64,000 nucleotides of DNA from an uncultured Muribaculaceae bacterium (GTDB lineage: Bacteria > Bacteroidota > Bacteroidia > Bacteroidales > Muribaculaceae), in contig CAJUQP010000013.1 in assembly GCA_910588245.1 (NCBI GenBank), positions 1 through 64,000 of the forward strand, in the 5' to 3' direction. Each line of letters begins with the position of its first letter. Position 1 is the stretch's first letter. Positions 25,793 through 34,137 of the stretch are shown in pieces. The notes beneath the pieces were generated by a model. It was not told the DNA's origin. It saw only the letters and a list, made by a program, of their open reading frames with translations, and ran no database searches. Made by a program: the position numbers and the translations under genes.

Positions 25793-26200
25793 ATGGCTTA
25801 TAAAATTATTGAGGTCGAGGGCATAGGAGAGGCTTATGCCAGAAAACTTGAGGATGCCGGGATAAAGACCACCGACGATCTTCTTGAGAGGGCCAGGACT
25901 CCCAAAGGGAGGACGAAACTCGCCGAAGAGACCGGAATCAGCTGCAAGCTAATATTGAAATGGGCGAATCATGCCGATCTGTGCCGGATCAAGGGTGTGG
26001 CTGGGCAATTCGCGGAATTGCTTGAGGCTGCCGGTGTTGATACCGTGAAGGAGTTCAGACACCGCGTAGCGGCCAACCTTGAACCGAAACTTCTGGAGAT
26101 TAACGACCAGAAACATCTGTGCGGGAGAGTGCCTTCGGTTGTTGAACTACAGAGGATGATTGACCAGGCAAAGGAACTCGAGCCTGCCATAGAATACTGA
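25793..26200 (+). CDS. DUF4332 family helix-hairpin-helix protein
   Basis: The 135-residue protein has two helix-hairpin-helix-like repeats. The first is VEGIGEAYARKLEDAGI at about residues 6-22 and the second is IKGVAGQFAELLEAAGV at about 65-81. This matches the DUF4332 family, thought to bind nucleic acid. ATG 25793 was chosen because the protein then starts MAYKIIEVEGIG, usual for the family. It marks the return to normal base composition at the right side of the accessory block. A GC-rich hairpin (26224-26249) follows and may be its terminator. Its biological role is unknown. Confidence 0.8.
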   Translation: MAYKIIEVEGIGEAYARKLEDAGIKTTDDLLERARTPKGRTKLAEETGISCKLILKWANHADLCRIKGVAGQFAELLEAAGVDTVKEFRHRVAANLEPKLLEINDQKHLCGRVPSVVELQRMIDQAKELEPAIEY

Positions 26201-26470
26201 TGAAACGGCATACTGATGAATCCGGGCCGTGCGCAGTGTCGCATGGCCCTTGTCAGTATATGCCGGAACGATGCCATTAAATCAGAAAACTCCTCCGCGA
26301 TACCTCGCTATATATGGTTGCTAAATTTTATCAACCGCTTAGATATTTCATGCGCCATATATGATTTATCGCTCAATCCGCGTTATCAGTTTAGGGAATG
26401 TGTGGTATCAGTGTTCCACACCGGATTCCCCTCCCACATGAGAGACTTATAAAAGTAAAAATACCATAAT

Positions 26471-28549
26471 ATGAGAAAACTTGAACTGACCTTATTGGCC
26501 TTTGCAATGGCGCTCTCAGGCGCCGCGCAGACAACCTCATGGACGGCCGACAACGGCAACGGGACCTACACCAATCCTCTTCTATACGATGAGTTTTCCG
26601 ACCCTGACGTGCTTCGCGTGGGCGAAGACTATTATCTCGCCGGCACGACCATGCACACTGTCCCGGGCCTTGTGATCCTTCATTCGCGCGACCTCGTCAA
26701 CTGGGAGAACGTGAGCTACTGCTTTGACCGTTTTGATTTCGACGACGATGCCTTCTCCCTGAAAAACGGCAAGGAGATCTATGGCCAGGGAATTTGGGCT
26801 CCATGCATCAGATATAACGACGGCAAATTCTATCTCTATTCAAATGTCAACGGGAAAGGATTGCAGTGCTTTGTCAGCGACAAGATTGAAGGGCCATGGA
26901 AGCATATAAATATGAAAGGCAACATCTACGACCTTGGCGTGCTTTTCGACGACGACGGCAAGATCTACGCCATCCATGGCTATGGAGAGGTGAAATGCAC
27001 TGAACTGAAGCCCGACATGAGCGGCCCCGTTGAAGGGACTGAGAGTGTGATAATCCCGGCAGGCTCGGCAGTGGGAGAGGGGCATCACATGTATAAGATT
27101 GACGGGAAATACTATCTGATTTCCACGGATTACAAACCGAACGGACGCACCCTTTGCTCGCGCGCCGACAATATCCGCGGTCCTTACGAGACAAGAGTGA
27201 TTACTGCTGACGAGACTTTCGGCTATCACGCGGCGCCATCGACAAGGATCAACGGCCGCATCATGCCCGACAATCATCCGGTAAGTATAGTTCCCGCCGA
27301 CCCCGACAAGGTCGCAGCTTCCAATATACACCAAGGTGGCATCGTCAGCACTCCCGACGGGCAGTGGTGGGCTTTGCTGATGATGGATTTCCATTCGATA
27401 GGGCGTACTGTGACTCTGGCTCCGATCTCCTGGAAAGACGGATGGCCTATGATAGGCCTGGAGGGGAACCTTGGCCGAGCACCCCGCACATGGCTCAAAC
27501 CATCAACTGCCGCCCGCGACACCGAGACACCACATCCCGCATATGTGAGGAGCGATGATTTCAACGGGGGAAAGCTTCAGAGAGTGTGGCAATGGAACCA
27601 TAATCCCGACGACTCCATGTGGAGCCTGACAAAGAAAGGGAAGCTACGCCTGAAGACCATGCCTGCCGACCAGCTCATGTGGGCCCGAAACACCCTTACA
27701 CAGCGCGCGATCGGTCCGTCATCAACCGTAACGGTGGAACTTGACACGAAGAATCTGAAAGATGGCGATGTCTGCGGTCTGGGCAATATAAACGTGCCGT
27801 GTTCATGGGCCGGAATCGTAAAGGATGGCAACAAGCTTACACTCCGCTGGTTTGAACAGGTCAACAACGACACTATCGACACACCTGTAGATCTCCGCGA
27901 CGGCCGGATCTGGCTCCGTCTCAACGGTGACTATGACAACGACAAGGCCAGCTACGCTTACAGCCTCGACGGGGAAGATTTCAAGGATCTCGGCAAGGAG
28001 ATGACCCTCAGCTATCAGCTCATCACATTCCAGGGTGCGCGTCCCTCGCTTTTCGCCTTCAACCACAAGGGGAATAAAGGGGGCTATGCTGAATTCGACA
28101 ATTTCACCGTTGAGGAGACTGCGGCCGACAGAAGCGGCAACATACCATATGGGAAGAGTTTCCGAATAATCAACCTCGCCACAGGATTGCCGATGCATGC
28201 CATGCCACACGGACTGATGTATGATATCGCAGCCGATACCGACAATGCCCAGACCCGTTTCCGAATCATCGACCGTGGCAACGGAAAGGTTGTGCTTCAG
28301 TGTGAGGACGGACGATACGTGTTTGTATCGGGCGACGGACTCCCGGGCGACGTCCGTCTGACCAATGATATCTCCCTGGCCGAGGAATTCATGTGGCAAG
28401 ATTACCTTAACCACGAATTCATGCTGATGTCGATGCGCAATCACCGCTACATCGGAAAATCTCCCACTACAGGCAGCCCTTATTCTATGGATTTCACGGG
28501 TGCTGATCCGGCTCGCCGCAACGGAGCTGTGTTCCGCTGGGAAGAATGA
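26471..28549 (+). CDS. Family 43 glycoside hydrolase (β-xylosidase/arabinofuranosidase-like) with C-terminal modules
   Basis: The 692-residue secreted enzyme has a signal peptide (AFAMALSGAAQ) and a GH43 β-propeller at about 30-330. The catalytic triad appears as Asp in FSDPDVLRVG, Asp in IYDLGVLFDDDG and Glu in VGEGHHMYKIDG. A GH43-associated β-sandwich follows at about 355-555, and a further C-terminal domain of about 125 residues looks β-trefoil-like. The layout resembles GH43_12 enzymes acting on xylan or arabinan side chains, but the substrate is not proven. An imperfect dyad (TGTGG...CCACA, 26401-26420) lies in the 270-base upstream region and could be an operator. It is convergent with the zinc exporter gene across a long hairpin. 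Confidence 0.88.
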   Translation: MRKLELTLLAFAMALSGAAQTTSWTADNGNGTYTNPLLYDEFSDPDVLRVGEDYYLAGTTMHTVPGLVILHSRDLVNWENVSYCFDRFDFDDDAFSLKNGKEIYGQGIWAPCIRYNDGKFYLYSNVNGKGLQCFVSDKIEGPWKHINMKGNIYDLGVLFDDDGKIYAIHGYGEVKCTELKPDMSGPVEGTESVIIPAGSAVGEGHHMYKIDGKYYLISTDYKPNGRTLCSRADNIRGPYETRVITADETFGYHAAPSTRINGRIMPDNHPVSIVPADPDKVAASNIHQGGIVSTPDGQWWALLMMDFHSIGRTVTLAPISWKDGWPMIGLEGNLGRAPRTWLKPSTAARDTETPHPAYVRSDDFNGGKLQRVWQWNHNPDDSMWSLTKKGKLRLKTMPADQLMWARNTLTQRAIGPSSTVTVELDTKNLKDGDVCGLGNINVPCSWAGIVKDGNKLTLRWFEQVNNDTIDTPVDLRDGRIWLRLNGDYDNDKASYAYSLDGEDFKDLGKEMTLSYQLITFQGARPSLFAFNHKGNKGGYAEFDNFTVEETAADRSGNIPYGKSFRIINLATGLPMHAMPHGLMYDIAADTDNAQTRFRIIDRGNGKVVLQCEDGRYVFVSGDGLPGDVRLTNDISLAEEFMWQDYLNHEFMLMSMRNHRYIGKSPTTGSPYSMDFTGADPARRNGAVFRWEE

Positions 28550-28570
28550 TCTGAAAATGGCATGACACAT

Positions 28571-28631
28571 AATAACACGGCGACCCCGCGATGCCTTCAT
28601 GCAAACAGCATCGCGGGGTCGCCGTGTTATT
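28571..28631. terminator. 24-bp perfect hairpin between convergent genes
   Basis: Bases 28571-28594 are exactly complementary to 28608-28631, with a 13-base loop and A/T-rich outer ends. It sits between convergent genes and probably terminates both transcripts. It is longer than a usual terminator stem. Confidence 0.85.
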
Positions 28632-28637
28632 ATATTG

Positions 28638-29633
28638 TCAGTAGCAGATGTCGCTTTCGCAGGAACAATGGGCGTTCTCGGTTTCCGCTTCCACGGTGGA
28701 GTGGATTATGCCCAATGGCTTGACCGCATCGCGTACATTCCTTATCACATCGTCAACCTCGGAGGGATCTCTGAACACCACATGCACTGTCATGGCTGCC
28801 TCCGTAGTGCTCATGGCCCATATATGAAGATGATGCAGGCTTTCGACTCCATCGGCCGACCTTATCGCCCTCTTCACGCCTTCGATGTCGATTGAAGAGG
28901 GGACGCCGTCGAGGGCGAGGCGTAGACTCTCACGCAGCATGGAGAAGGAGCTGACAGCTATCAGCAAGGCTATCGCGATGCCGACAATGGGATCGATGAG
29001 ATTCCATCCGGTGAAATGGATTATGATGCCCGAGACCACAACTCCCACCGACACAAGTGTGTCGGCAGCCATATGAAGATAGGCCCCTTTCACATTGAGA
29101 TCGCGTTTGCTGTCTTTCATGAATAGCCAGGTGGTAAGACCGTTGACGATCACGCCTGCGCCGGCTACCCACGCCACCATTCCTCCATCTACCTCTGAGG
29201 GGCGGAAAAATTTCTCGATGCTCTCGAAAAGGATCAGCGCTACGGCCACATACAGGATTATGGCGTTGAGCACGGATGCCTCGACCGTGGCTTTACGGTA
29301 GCCGTAGGTGTAACGTTCATTGGGTTTCCTTTGCGAGGCTTTGAAAGCTATCAGGGCGATGAAGAGCGACGCCACGTCGCTGAGATTATGGCCCGCGTCA
29401 GAAAGGAGGCCCATGGAGTCGGATATGAATCCGAACGCACCTTCGATAATCACATATGCGAGATTCAGGGCGATGCCGAGTTTGAAGGCGCGGTTCAGAT
29501 GACCGTTCTTGTCGGCGGTCAGCGTCGCGTGGTGATGATGGTGTCCATGGGCATGATTGCCATGCCCGTGGCCATGATCAAGGCTATGGTCGTGATGATG
29601 ATCATCATGGTGGTCAGGTATGTGTGCTGACAT
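28638..29633 (-). CDS. Cation diffusion facilitator family zinc exporter
   Basis: The 331-residue protein begins with a His/Asp-rich tail (about residues 6-36) likely to bind metal. Six transmembrane helices follow, with the zinc-site motifs LLSDAGHNLSDV in helix 2 and HMAADTLVSVG in helix 5. A C-terminal cytoplasmic domain ends in Cys- and His-containing sequence (ENAHCSCESDIC). This is the CzcD/ZitB layout: proton-driven export of Zn2+ (also Co2+ or Cd2+) from the cytoplasm. The C-terminal Cys-x-Cys cluster is an extra potential metal site. It lies 33 bases downstream of the flavin reductase gene in the same direction, so the two could be co-transcribed. Confidence 0.93.
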   Translation of the reverse strand: MSAHIPDHHDDHHHDHSLDHGHGHGNHAHGHHHHHATLTADKNGHLNRAFKLGIALNLAYVIIEGAFGFISDSMGLLSDAGHNLSDVASLFIALIAFKASQRKPNERYTYGYRKATVEASVLNAIILYVAVALILFESIEKFFRPSEVDGGMVAWVAGAGVIVNGLTTWLFMKDSKRDLNVKGAYLHMAADTLVSVGVVVSGIIIHFTGWNLIDPIVGIAIALLIAVSSFSMLRESLRLALDGVPSSIDIEGVKRAIRSADGVESLHHLHIWAMSTTEAAMTVHVVFRDPSEVDDVIRNVRDAVKPLGIIHSTVEAETENAHCSCESDICY

Positions 29634-29666
29634 ACTTTTGTGGTGTTGTGTCGGTATTGATATCTG

Positions 29667-30230
29667 TTATTTCAGGCTTCCACCATCGGAGAAAGCGTTT
29701 CCGACGCGGGCGCCAAGTTCGATGTAGCCGTTGTGTACGGGATCGAAAGTGATAAGATGCATTTTTTCAACATCCGGTTTGCCGTCGTCGGCGAGATATT
29801 TCTCGTCGCAGACAATGTTGACGATTTCCGCCACCATATAGAATCCTGTCGGCGATTCATAAAGCTTCTCTTTTATGCGGCATTCCATAGTCATGGGGAA
29901 GCAATTGAAAAGCGGGGCTTTCACATTTGCGGCTTCTGTGGTTTCCCATCCTGTCCTCGCTATTTTGTCCGGCTGTTTCCTCCCGCTCACAATGCCCACG
30001 TAATCAGCTGCAGGGAGGCTGTCGGCGGTGGCGAATGCCACTGTGAAATCGGGGCAACGGTTGAGATTATCGGTAGTGGCGTGCGAACCGAGGGAGATGA
30101 TGATTTCGTTCATATCCCATTGTCCGCCCCAGGCAGCGTTCATGGCGTTGGGAGTGCCGTCGGCATCATAGGTGCCGATGATCAGTACTGGCTGGGGAAG
30201 AAGCCATGCATTAGGCTTGAAATCTTTCAT
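29667..30230 (-). CDS. Flavin reductase family protein (FMN-binding split barrel)
   Basis: The 187-residue protein fits the flavin-reductase-like split-barrel family: PQPVLIIGTYDADGTPNAM at 13-31, SLGSHATTDNL near 66, and SGRKQPDKIARTGW near 101. Members bind FMN and reduce flavins or serve as oxidoreductases in oxygen-stress or aromatic metabolism. The partner enzyme is unknown. The gene precedes the zinc exporter in the same orientation. Confidence 0.88.
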   Translation of the reverse strand: MKDFKPNAWLLPQPVLIIGTYDADGTPNAMNAAWGGQWDMNEIIISLGSHATTDNLNRCPDFTVAFATADSLPAADYVGIVSGRKQPDKIARTGWETTEAANVKAPLFNCFPMTMECRIKEKLYESPTGFYMVAEIVNIVCDEKYLADDGKPDVEKMHLITFDPVHNGYIELGARVGNAFSDGGSLK

Positions 30231-30406
30231 AGACTGAGATGTTTTTTCGATTGTCGTTGGTTTGAGGGTAAGAGTCCGTAAAGAGCCGGAGTCTTCTCTA
30301 AGTTAAAACGCTTTTGCTGCCTGAATAATTATCGGCATCCGTTTTTTTATATTCAAGCGGAAGATAAGCATAAGGTATATTATTCAAGTATACCGGTATT
30401 TTGATT

Positions 30407-30414
30407 AATTTTGC
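30407..30414 (+). promoter_or_regulatory. Promoter -7 box TAATTTTG
   Basis: A perfect TAnnTTTG match lies 18 bases before the ATG of the DMT transporter. Confidence 0.65.
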
Positions 30415-30432
30415 GGCCAAAACAGAACGAAG

Positions 30433-31359
30433 ATGAAGTTATCAGAAATCAAAGGTTATCTTCTGGCGGCACTGGCGGCTGCCGCCTACGGCACAAATCC
30501 GGCGTTTGCCGTGCCTCTTTATGCCGACGGAATGAATCCTAACAGTGTGCTTTTGTTCCGTTATGTCATGGGATTGCCCATCCTGGCGCTAATCCTCGTG
30601 GTGCGTCGCACGGGATTCCGTCTGGCGAAGGATGAGGTCGGGCCCACAGCCGTTCTCGGCATTCTCATGTCGCTCTCGTCGTTGGGGCTTTTCGAAAGCT
30701 ATAAGTATATGAATTCAGGGGTGGCTTCCACGCTGCTTTTTGTCTACCCGGTGATGGTGGCCGTGATGATGATTTTCTTTTTCCATGAGAAATTCAGGAT
30801 GACCGTCGCATTATGTCTCCTGATAATGGCTGCCGGACTCATGTTGCTTATGAAGCCGTCGGGAGGAGAGACCCTGAGCGCTTTTGGCTGCCTGCTTGTC
30901 ATGTTGTCGGCGCTTACATATGCGCTCTACATCGTCTTCGTCAATGTCTCGAAGACGATAAAGGAGATACCCACGACAAAACTTCTTTTCTATGTGCTGG
31001 CATGGGGATGCCTTGTATTCCTTGTCATGATACCGATGGGGCACAGCCTGACGATGCCTACTGCGGCTTCCGGATGGCTCAATCTCACGGCCTTGGCTGT
31101 CATACCGACAGTGTTCTCACTTGCATGCACTACCCGGGCGATACAATTGATCGGTTCGACCCCCACGGCTATTCTCGGAGCTCTGGAGCCGGTGTCGGCC
31201 GTGGTGCTGAGTGTCGCGGTGCTGGGACAGGCTATCACTATGCGGGAGATTGCCGGCGGATTGCTGATCGTGCTTGCCACCACGATCGTGATCGGCGACA
31301 AGACAGTCGACAAGCTTATCCTTCATGTGCGCAAGATGTTTCCACGTATCAGACATTGA
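30433..31359 (+). CDS. DMT superfamily (EamA) transporter
   Basis: The 308-residue inner membrane protein has ten predicted transmembrane helices arranged as two EamA repeats of five. The helix boundaries AAAAYGTNPAFAVPLYADGM near residue 15 and TPTAILGALEPVSAVVLSV near residue 240 are characteristic. Members export or import amino acids, nucleosides and other metabolites. The substrate here is unknown. It is monocistronic and convergent with the DUF3943 gene, with only 23 bases between the stops. Confidence 0.9.
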   Translation: MKLSEIKGYLLAALAAAAYGTNPAFAVPLYADGMNPNSVLLFRYVMGLPILALILVVRRTGFRLAKDEVGPTAVLGILMSLSSLGLFESYKYMNSGVASTLLFVYPVMVAVMMIFFFHEKFRMTVALCLLIMAAGLMLLMKPSGGETLSAFGCLLVMLSALTYALYIVFVNVSKTIKEIPTTKLLFYVLAWGCLVFLVMIPMGHSLTMPTAASGWLNLTALAVIPTVFSLACTTRAIQLIGSTPTAILGALEPVSAVVLSVAVLGQAITMREIAGGLLIVLATTIVIGDKTVDKLILHVRKMFPRIRH

Positions 31360-31382
31360 GCGGCATAACCTCTCAGATATCC

Positions 31383-32975
31383 CTACAGATGGTAGGTGAG
31401 CATCAGCTTGATGCCTACCTGGTCGCTGGTGATGATCGGGCCAAACACACCCCCAACTCCGGAATCAGTCGTATTTTCTAAAAATATATCGGGATAATGT
31501 GAATAACGCCTATACCAGTCAAGGGAGAACGTGCCATACAGACGGGTGAAAATCCTGTAGTGCGCATGGAAGTTTAGATTTAAGAAGGAACCGTTGCTCC
31601 TGTCGCCTTGTATGTTGAGCGGCCGACCGTCGGCGCCTGTGAAATTGCCCTGGTCAAGATAGCCGTTCCAGGTGTATAGACGGTAGAAACGGGCATCCGT
31701 GCCGATTGAGAATCTGTGGCGCGGCATGTGGAAGTTGACACCACCCTTCAGTGAGAATCCGGAGCCCCAGTTGTAGTTGCGGTGGTAATAACGGTAGAAA
31801 TCACTCAGGATGCCGCCGAGAATCACCGCGTTGGCATGGGCATAGGCATCGATTCTCCATTGATTGCATTCGGTGTGCTGCAATATCAGTCCCCCTCCGA
31901 TCGATGCCGGCGTTCCGAATTTGTATGGCACCTGGCACGGCATCAAAAAAGTTGGTTCGTTCTGTGAGATCGTGTCGGAGTCGAAATAGTCGAAGTGCTG
32001 GTAGAGGCCAAGTGTCATGTCGGTTTTCTCTGTGTCGATGAGGCTGCGCGACATCAGGCGTCCCATGATCTCCACACGGCTCAGGAGCGGTTGGGTCTTC
32101 ATTACGTCGAGATCCATGAGGAAGGAGAAGTAATCATAAGGCCGGTGAGTATGATGGCTGAAACGATCACCATATTCTATGTATATGCTTGCTGAAACGC
32201 CAGTCTTCGCCATGTCGTCGTCATTGTGAAACATGAGCATACGCGGTCCGAGGGAAAAAGCTACCGTCACCGGAGGTGTGCCGAAGCCACGTCCGGTCGT
32301 GGCCCGGTGTTTCCAGGCCTGACCTGTGATGATGCGGTTGAATCCGCGCATAGGGTCAACGATGAAAGCCGCGAGCTCCCTTCCGAAGCGTTCCTCGCCT
32401 GTGCTGCGGTCGTCGAGGATTATGTCGGATGTGCGGTAGAGCACCTCTCCTATGGCCGCGCCGCCGATCGGGGTCGCAATTATGTCGTTGGTCGAAGGAT
32501 ATTCACGTTCCATACACATTTCCCACATCGCGCTTCCTGCTATGGCGAATAGTTCTGACTGCCAGAAATTGTAGCCGTTGCTTCTCCCGGCGTTGTAGAA
32601 AATTGAGCCGTTATATGGATGTGCGAACATATTGGTGCCGAGGTGGTCGTTGTCCCATTCGAAGCCATGTCTGAAATTCTCCTTGATGGTCTCCCACGAA
32701 ATGTAGGCGTAGTGTCCTTTCTGCACGTACCGGTCGAAGGCCCACAGTCCGATGTTGAAGCCGGCTGTCTCTGCCGCGGCTCTCCAGAAGTGTTTTTTCT
32801 CAAGGCGTAAAAGGTCGAGGCTGTCAGGTGGGCAGGGGCGTGCCACATATTTGCGGAGAGTGCGATAGAATCTTGAGGTGTCGGGCAGACATTCAGATTC
32901 ATTATCCGCATAGGTTTTGACAGAGATGGGTAATAACGAAAGTATACCCAGAAGGAAGATTATGCAATGTCTCAT
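31383..32975 (-). CDS. DUF3943 family outer membrane protein
   Basis: The 530-residue protein has a signal peptide (LLGILSLLPISVKTYA). A conserved DUF3943 region lies at about 70-210 (NDHLGTNMFAHPYNGSIFYN, then TPIGGAAIGEVLYRTSD). The rest is an alternating, Tyr-rich stretch that looks like an outer membrane β-barrel and ends IKLMLTYHL, with a C-terminal aromatic-type strand. DUF3943 proteins are widespread in Bacteroidota and Gram-negative bacteria and have no established biochemical function. It has a TATTTTTG promoter box upstream (33026-33033). Confidence 0.85.
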   Translation of the reverse strand: MRHCIIFLLGILSLLPISVKTYADNESECLPDTSRFYRTLRKYVARPCPPDSLDLLRLEKKHFWRAAAETAGFNIGLWAFDRYVQKGHYAYISWETIKENFRHGFEWDNDHLGTNMFAHPYNGSIFYNAGRSNGYNFWQSELFAIAGSAMWEMCMEREYPSTNDIIATPIGGAAIGEVLYRTSDIILDDRSTGEERFGRELAAFIVDPMRGFNRIITGQAWKHRATTGRGFGTPPVTVAFSLGPRMLMFHNDDDMAKTGVSASIYIEYGDRFSHHTHRPYDYFSFLMDLDVMKTQPLLSRVEIMGRLMSRSLIDTEKTDMTLGLYQHFDYFDSDTISQNEPTFLMPCQVPYKFGTPASIGGGLILQHTECNQWRIDAYAHANAVILGGILSDFYRYYHRNYNWGSGFSLKGGVNFHMPRHRFSIGTDARFYRLYTWNGYLDQGNFTGADGRPLNIQGDRSNGSFLNLNFHAHYRIFTRLYGTFSLDWYRRYSHYPDIFLENTTDSGVGGVFGPIITSDQVGIKLMLTYHL

Positions 32976-33025
32976 ATGTATGGATAGAGAAGAGGAATTT
33001 TGTCTTGAAAATCAGGTCAGGTTTG

Positions 33026-33033
33026 CAAAAATA
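33026..33033 (-). promoter_or_regulatory. Promoter -7 box TATTTTTG
   Basis: A perfect TAnnTTTG match on the minus strand, about 50 bases before the DUF3943 start codon. Confidence 0.55.
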
Positions 33034-33182
33034 GTAAAAATAAATGATTGGGACTGTGACAAATGTCACAACCGACCATATAAACCGACATATGTAATAA
33101 TGTCATGCCCCGATTAATTACCTCTTTTGCTTGATCACCAACCATTTTTCGGTTTTATTTATGTAATGCCAAGGGAATATGT

Positions 33183-33190
33183 TATTTTTG
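33183..33190 (+). promoter_or_regulatory. Promoter -7 box TATTTTTG
   Basis: A perfect TAnnTTTG match ends four bases before the ATG of the AraC-type gene, which would leave almost no leader. Confidence 0.45.
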
Positions 33191-33194
33191 CATC

Positions 33195-34091
33195 ATGAAA
33201 AGGAACAGAATCACTTTGTCGTCGGTCGACGACTACAATAAACTATTCGGGTTGCCGACACATCATCCGCTCGTGACGGTGGTGGACCTGAAGCAGGCCA
33301 CGAAGGCCGTGAATCATGTGGATATAGCCTATGGACTATATGCTCTTTTCCTTAAGAACGGTACAAATTGTACTCTCAGATATGGTCGCCGTGAATACGA
33401 CTATCAGGAAGGCACAGTAGTATCATTTGCCCCGGGTCAGGTTGTAGGTGTCGATATGGATGTTGTTGTCACAGCTCCCGACGTGATCGGACTGCTCTTT
33501 CATCCTGATCTGATCTTCGACACCCCGTTGGGAGCCAATATCGGGAAATATACATTTTTCGATTATACGCAGATGGAGGCACTTCATCTTTCGCAGGAGG
33601 AGAGAGAGCTCTTTATCGACTGCCTCTCTAAGATAAAGAAAGAGACAGAGCATCCTGTCGACCGTCATTCAGCCGGATTGATTTCCTCCAATATCCAGCT
33701 TCTGCTTGATTATCTGTTCCGGTTTTACGACCGTCAGTTCATCACGCGCCACAAGGTAAATTAAGATGTCGTGGCGCGTTTTGAAAAATCTCTACGGGAG
33801 TATTTCGAGGGTGGTGAATGCCGCGAAGGGCTCCCTTCTGTGGCCTATTTCGCAGACAAAGCCAATCTTTCCGCGGGATATTTCGGCGATCTTATAAAGA
33901 AGAAGACCGGCATCAATGCAAAAGAATTCATAGACAATTATATGGTGAGGCTGGCGAAACACCGTCTTCTCTCCACCGACGATGATGTGGCCGGGATAGC
34001 CTACGACCTCGGATTTCAATATCCTCAACATTTCAGCCGTCAGTTCAAACGCATCACGGGCGTGAGTCCCACCGAGTTCCGTCAGAACTGA
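33195..34091 (+). pseudogene. AraC-family regulator interrupted by an in-frame TAA
   Basis: Codons 1-189 encode an N-terminal cupin-like sensing domain (YQEGTVVSFAPGQVVG). A TAA at 33762-33764 stops it. The same frame continues without a shift as DVVARFEKSLREYF and then a full AraC helix-turn-helix pair (LSAGYFGDLIKKKTG, IAYDLGFQYPQHFSRQFK) to the TGA at 34091. Gln at this position would be CAA, one base from TAA. The regulator is thus probably inactivated, unless the stop is read through or the GTG at 33771 restarts translation and frees the DNA-binding half. No target operon is obvious next to it. Confidence 0.88.
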
Positions 34092-34137
34092 AAGCTGCCG
34101 GCATTGCTCACAGGCAGTGTCGGGGGCTGAAAAGTAA

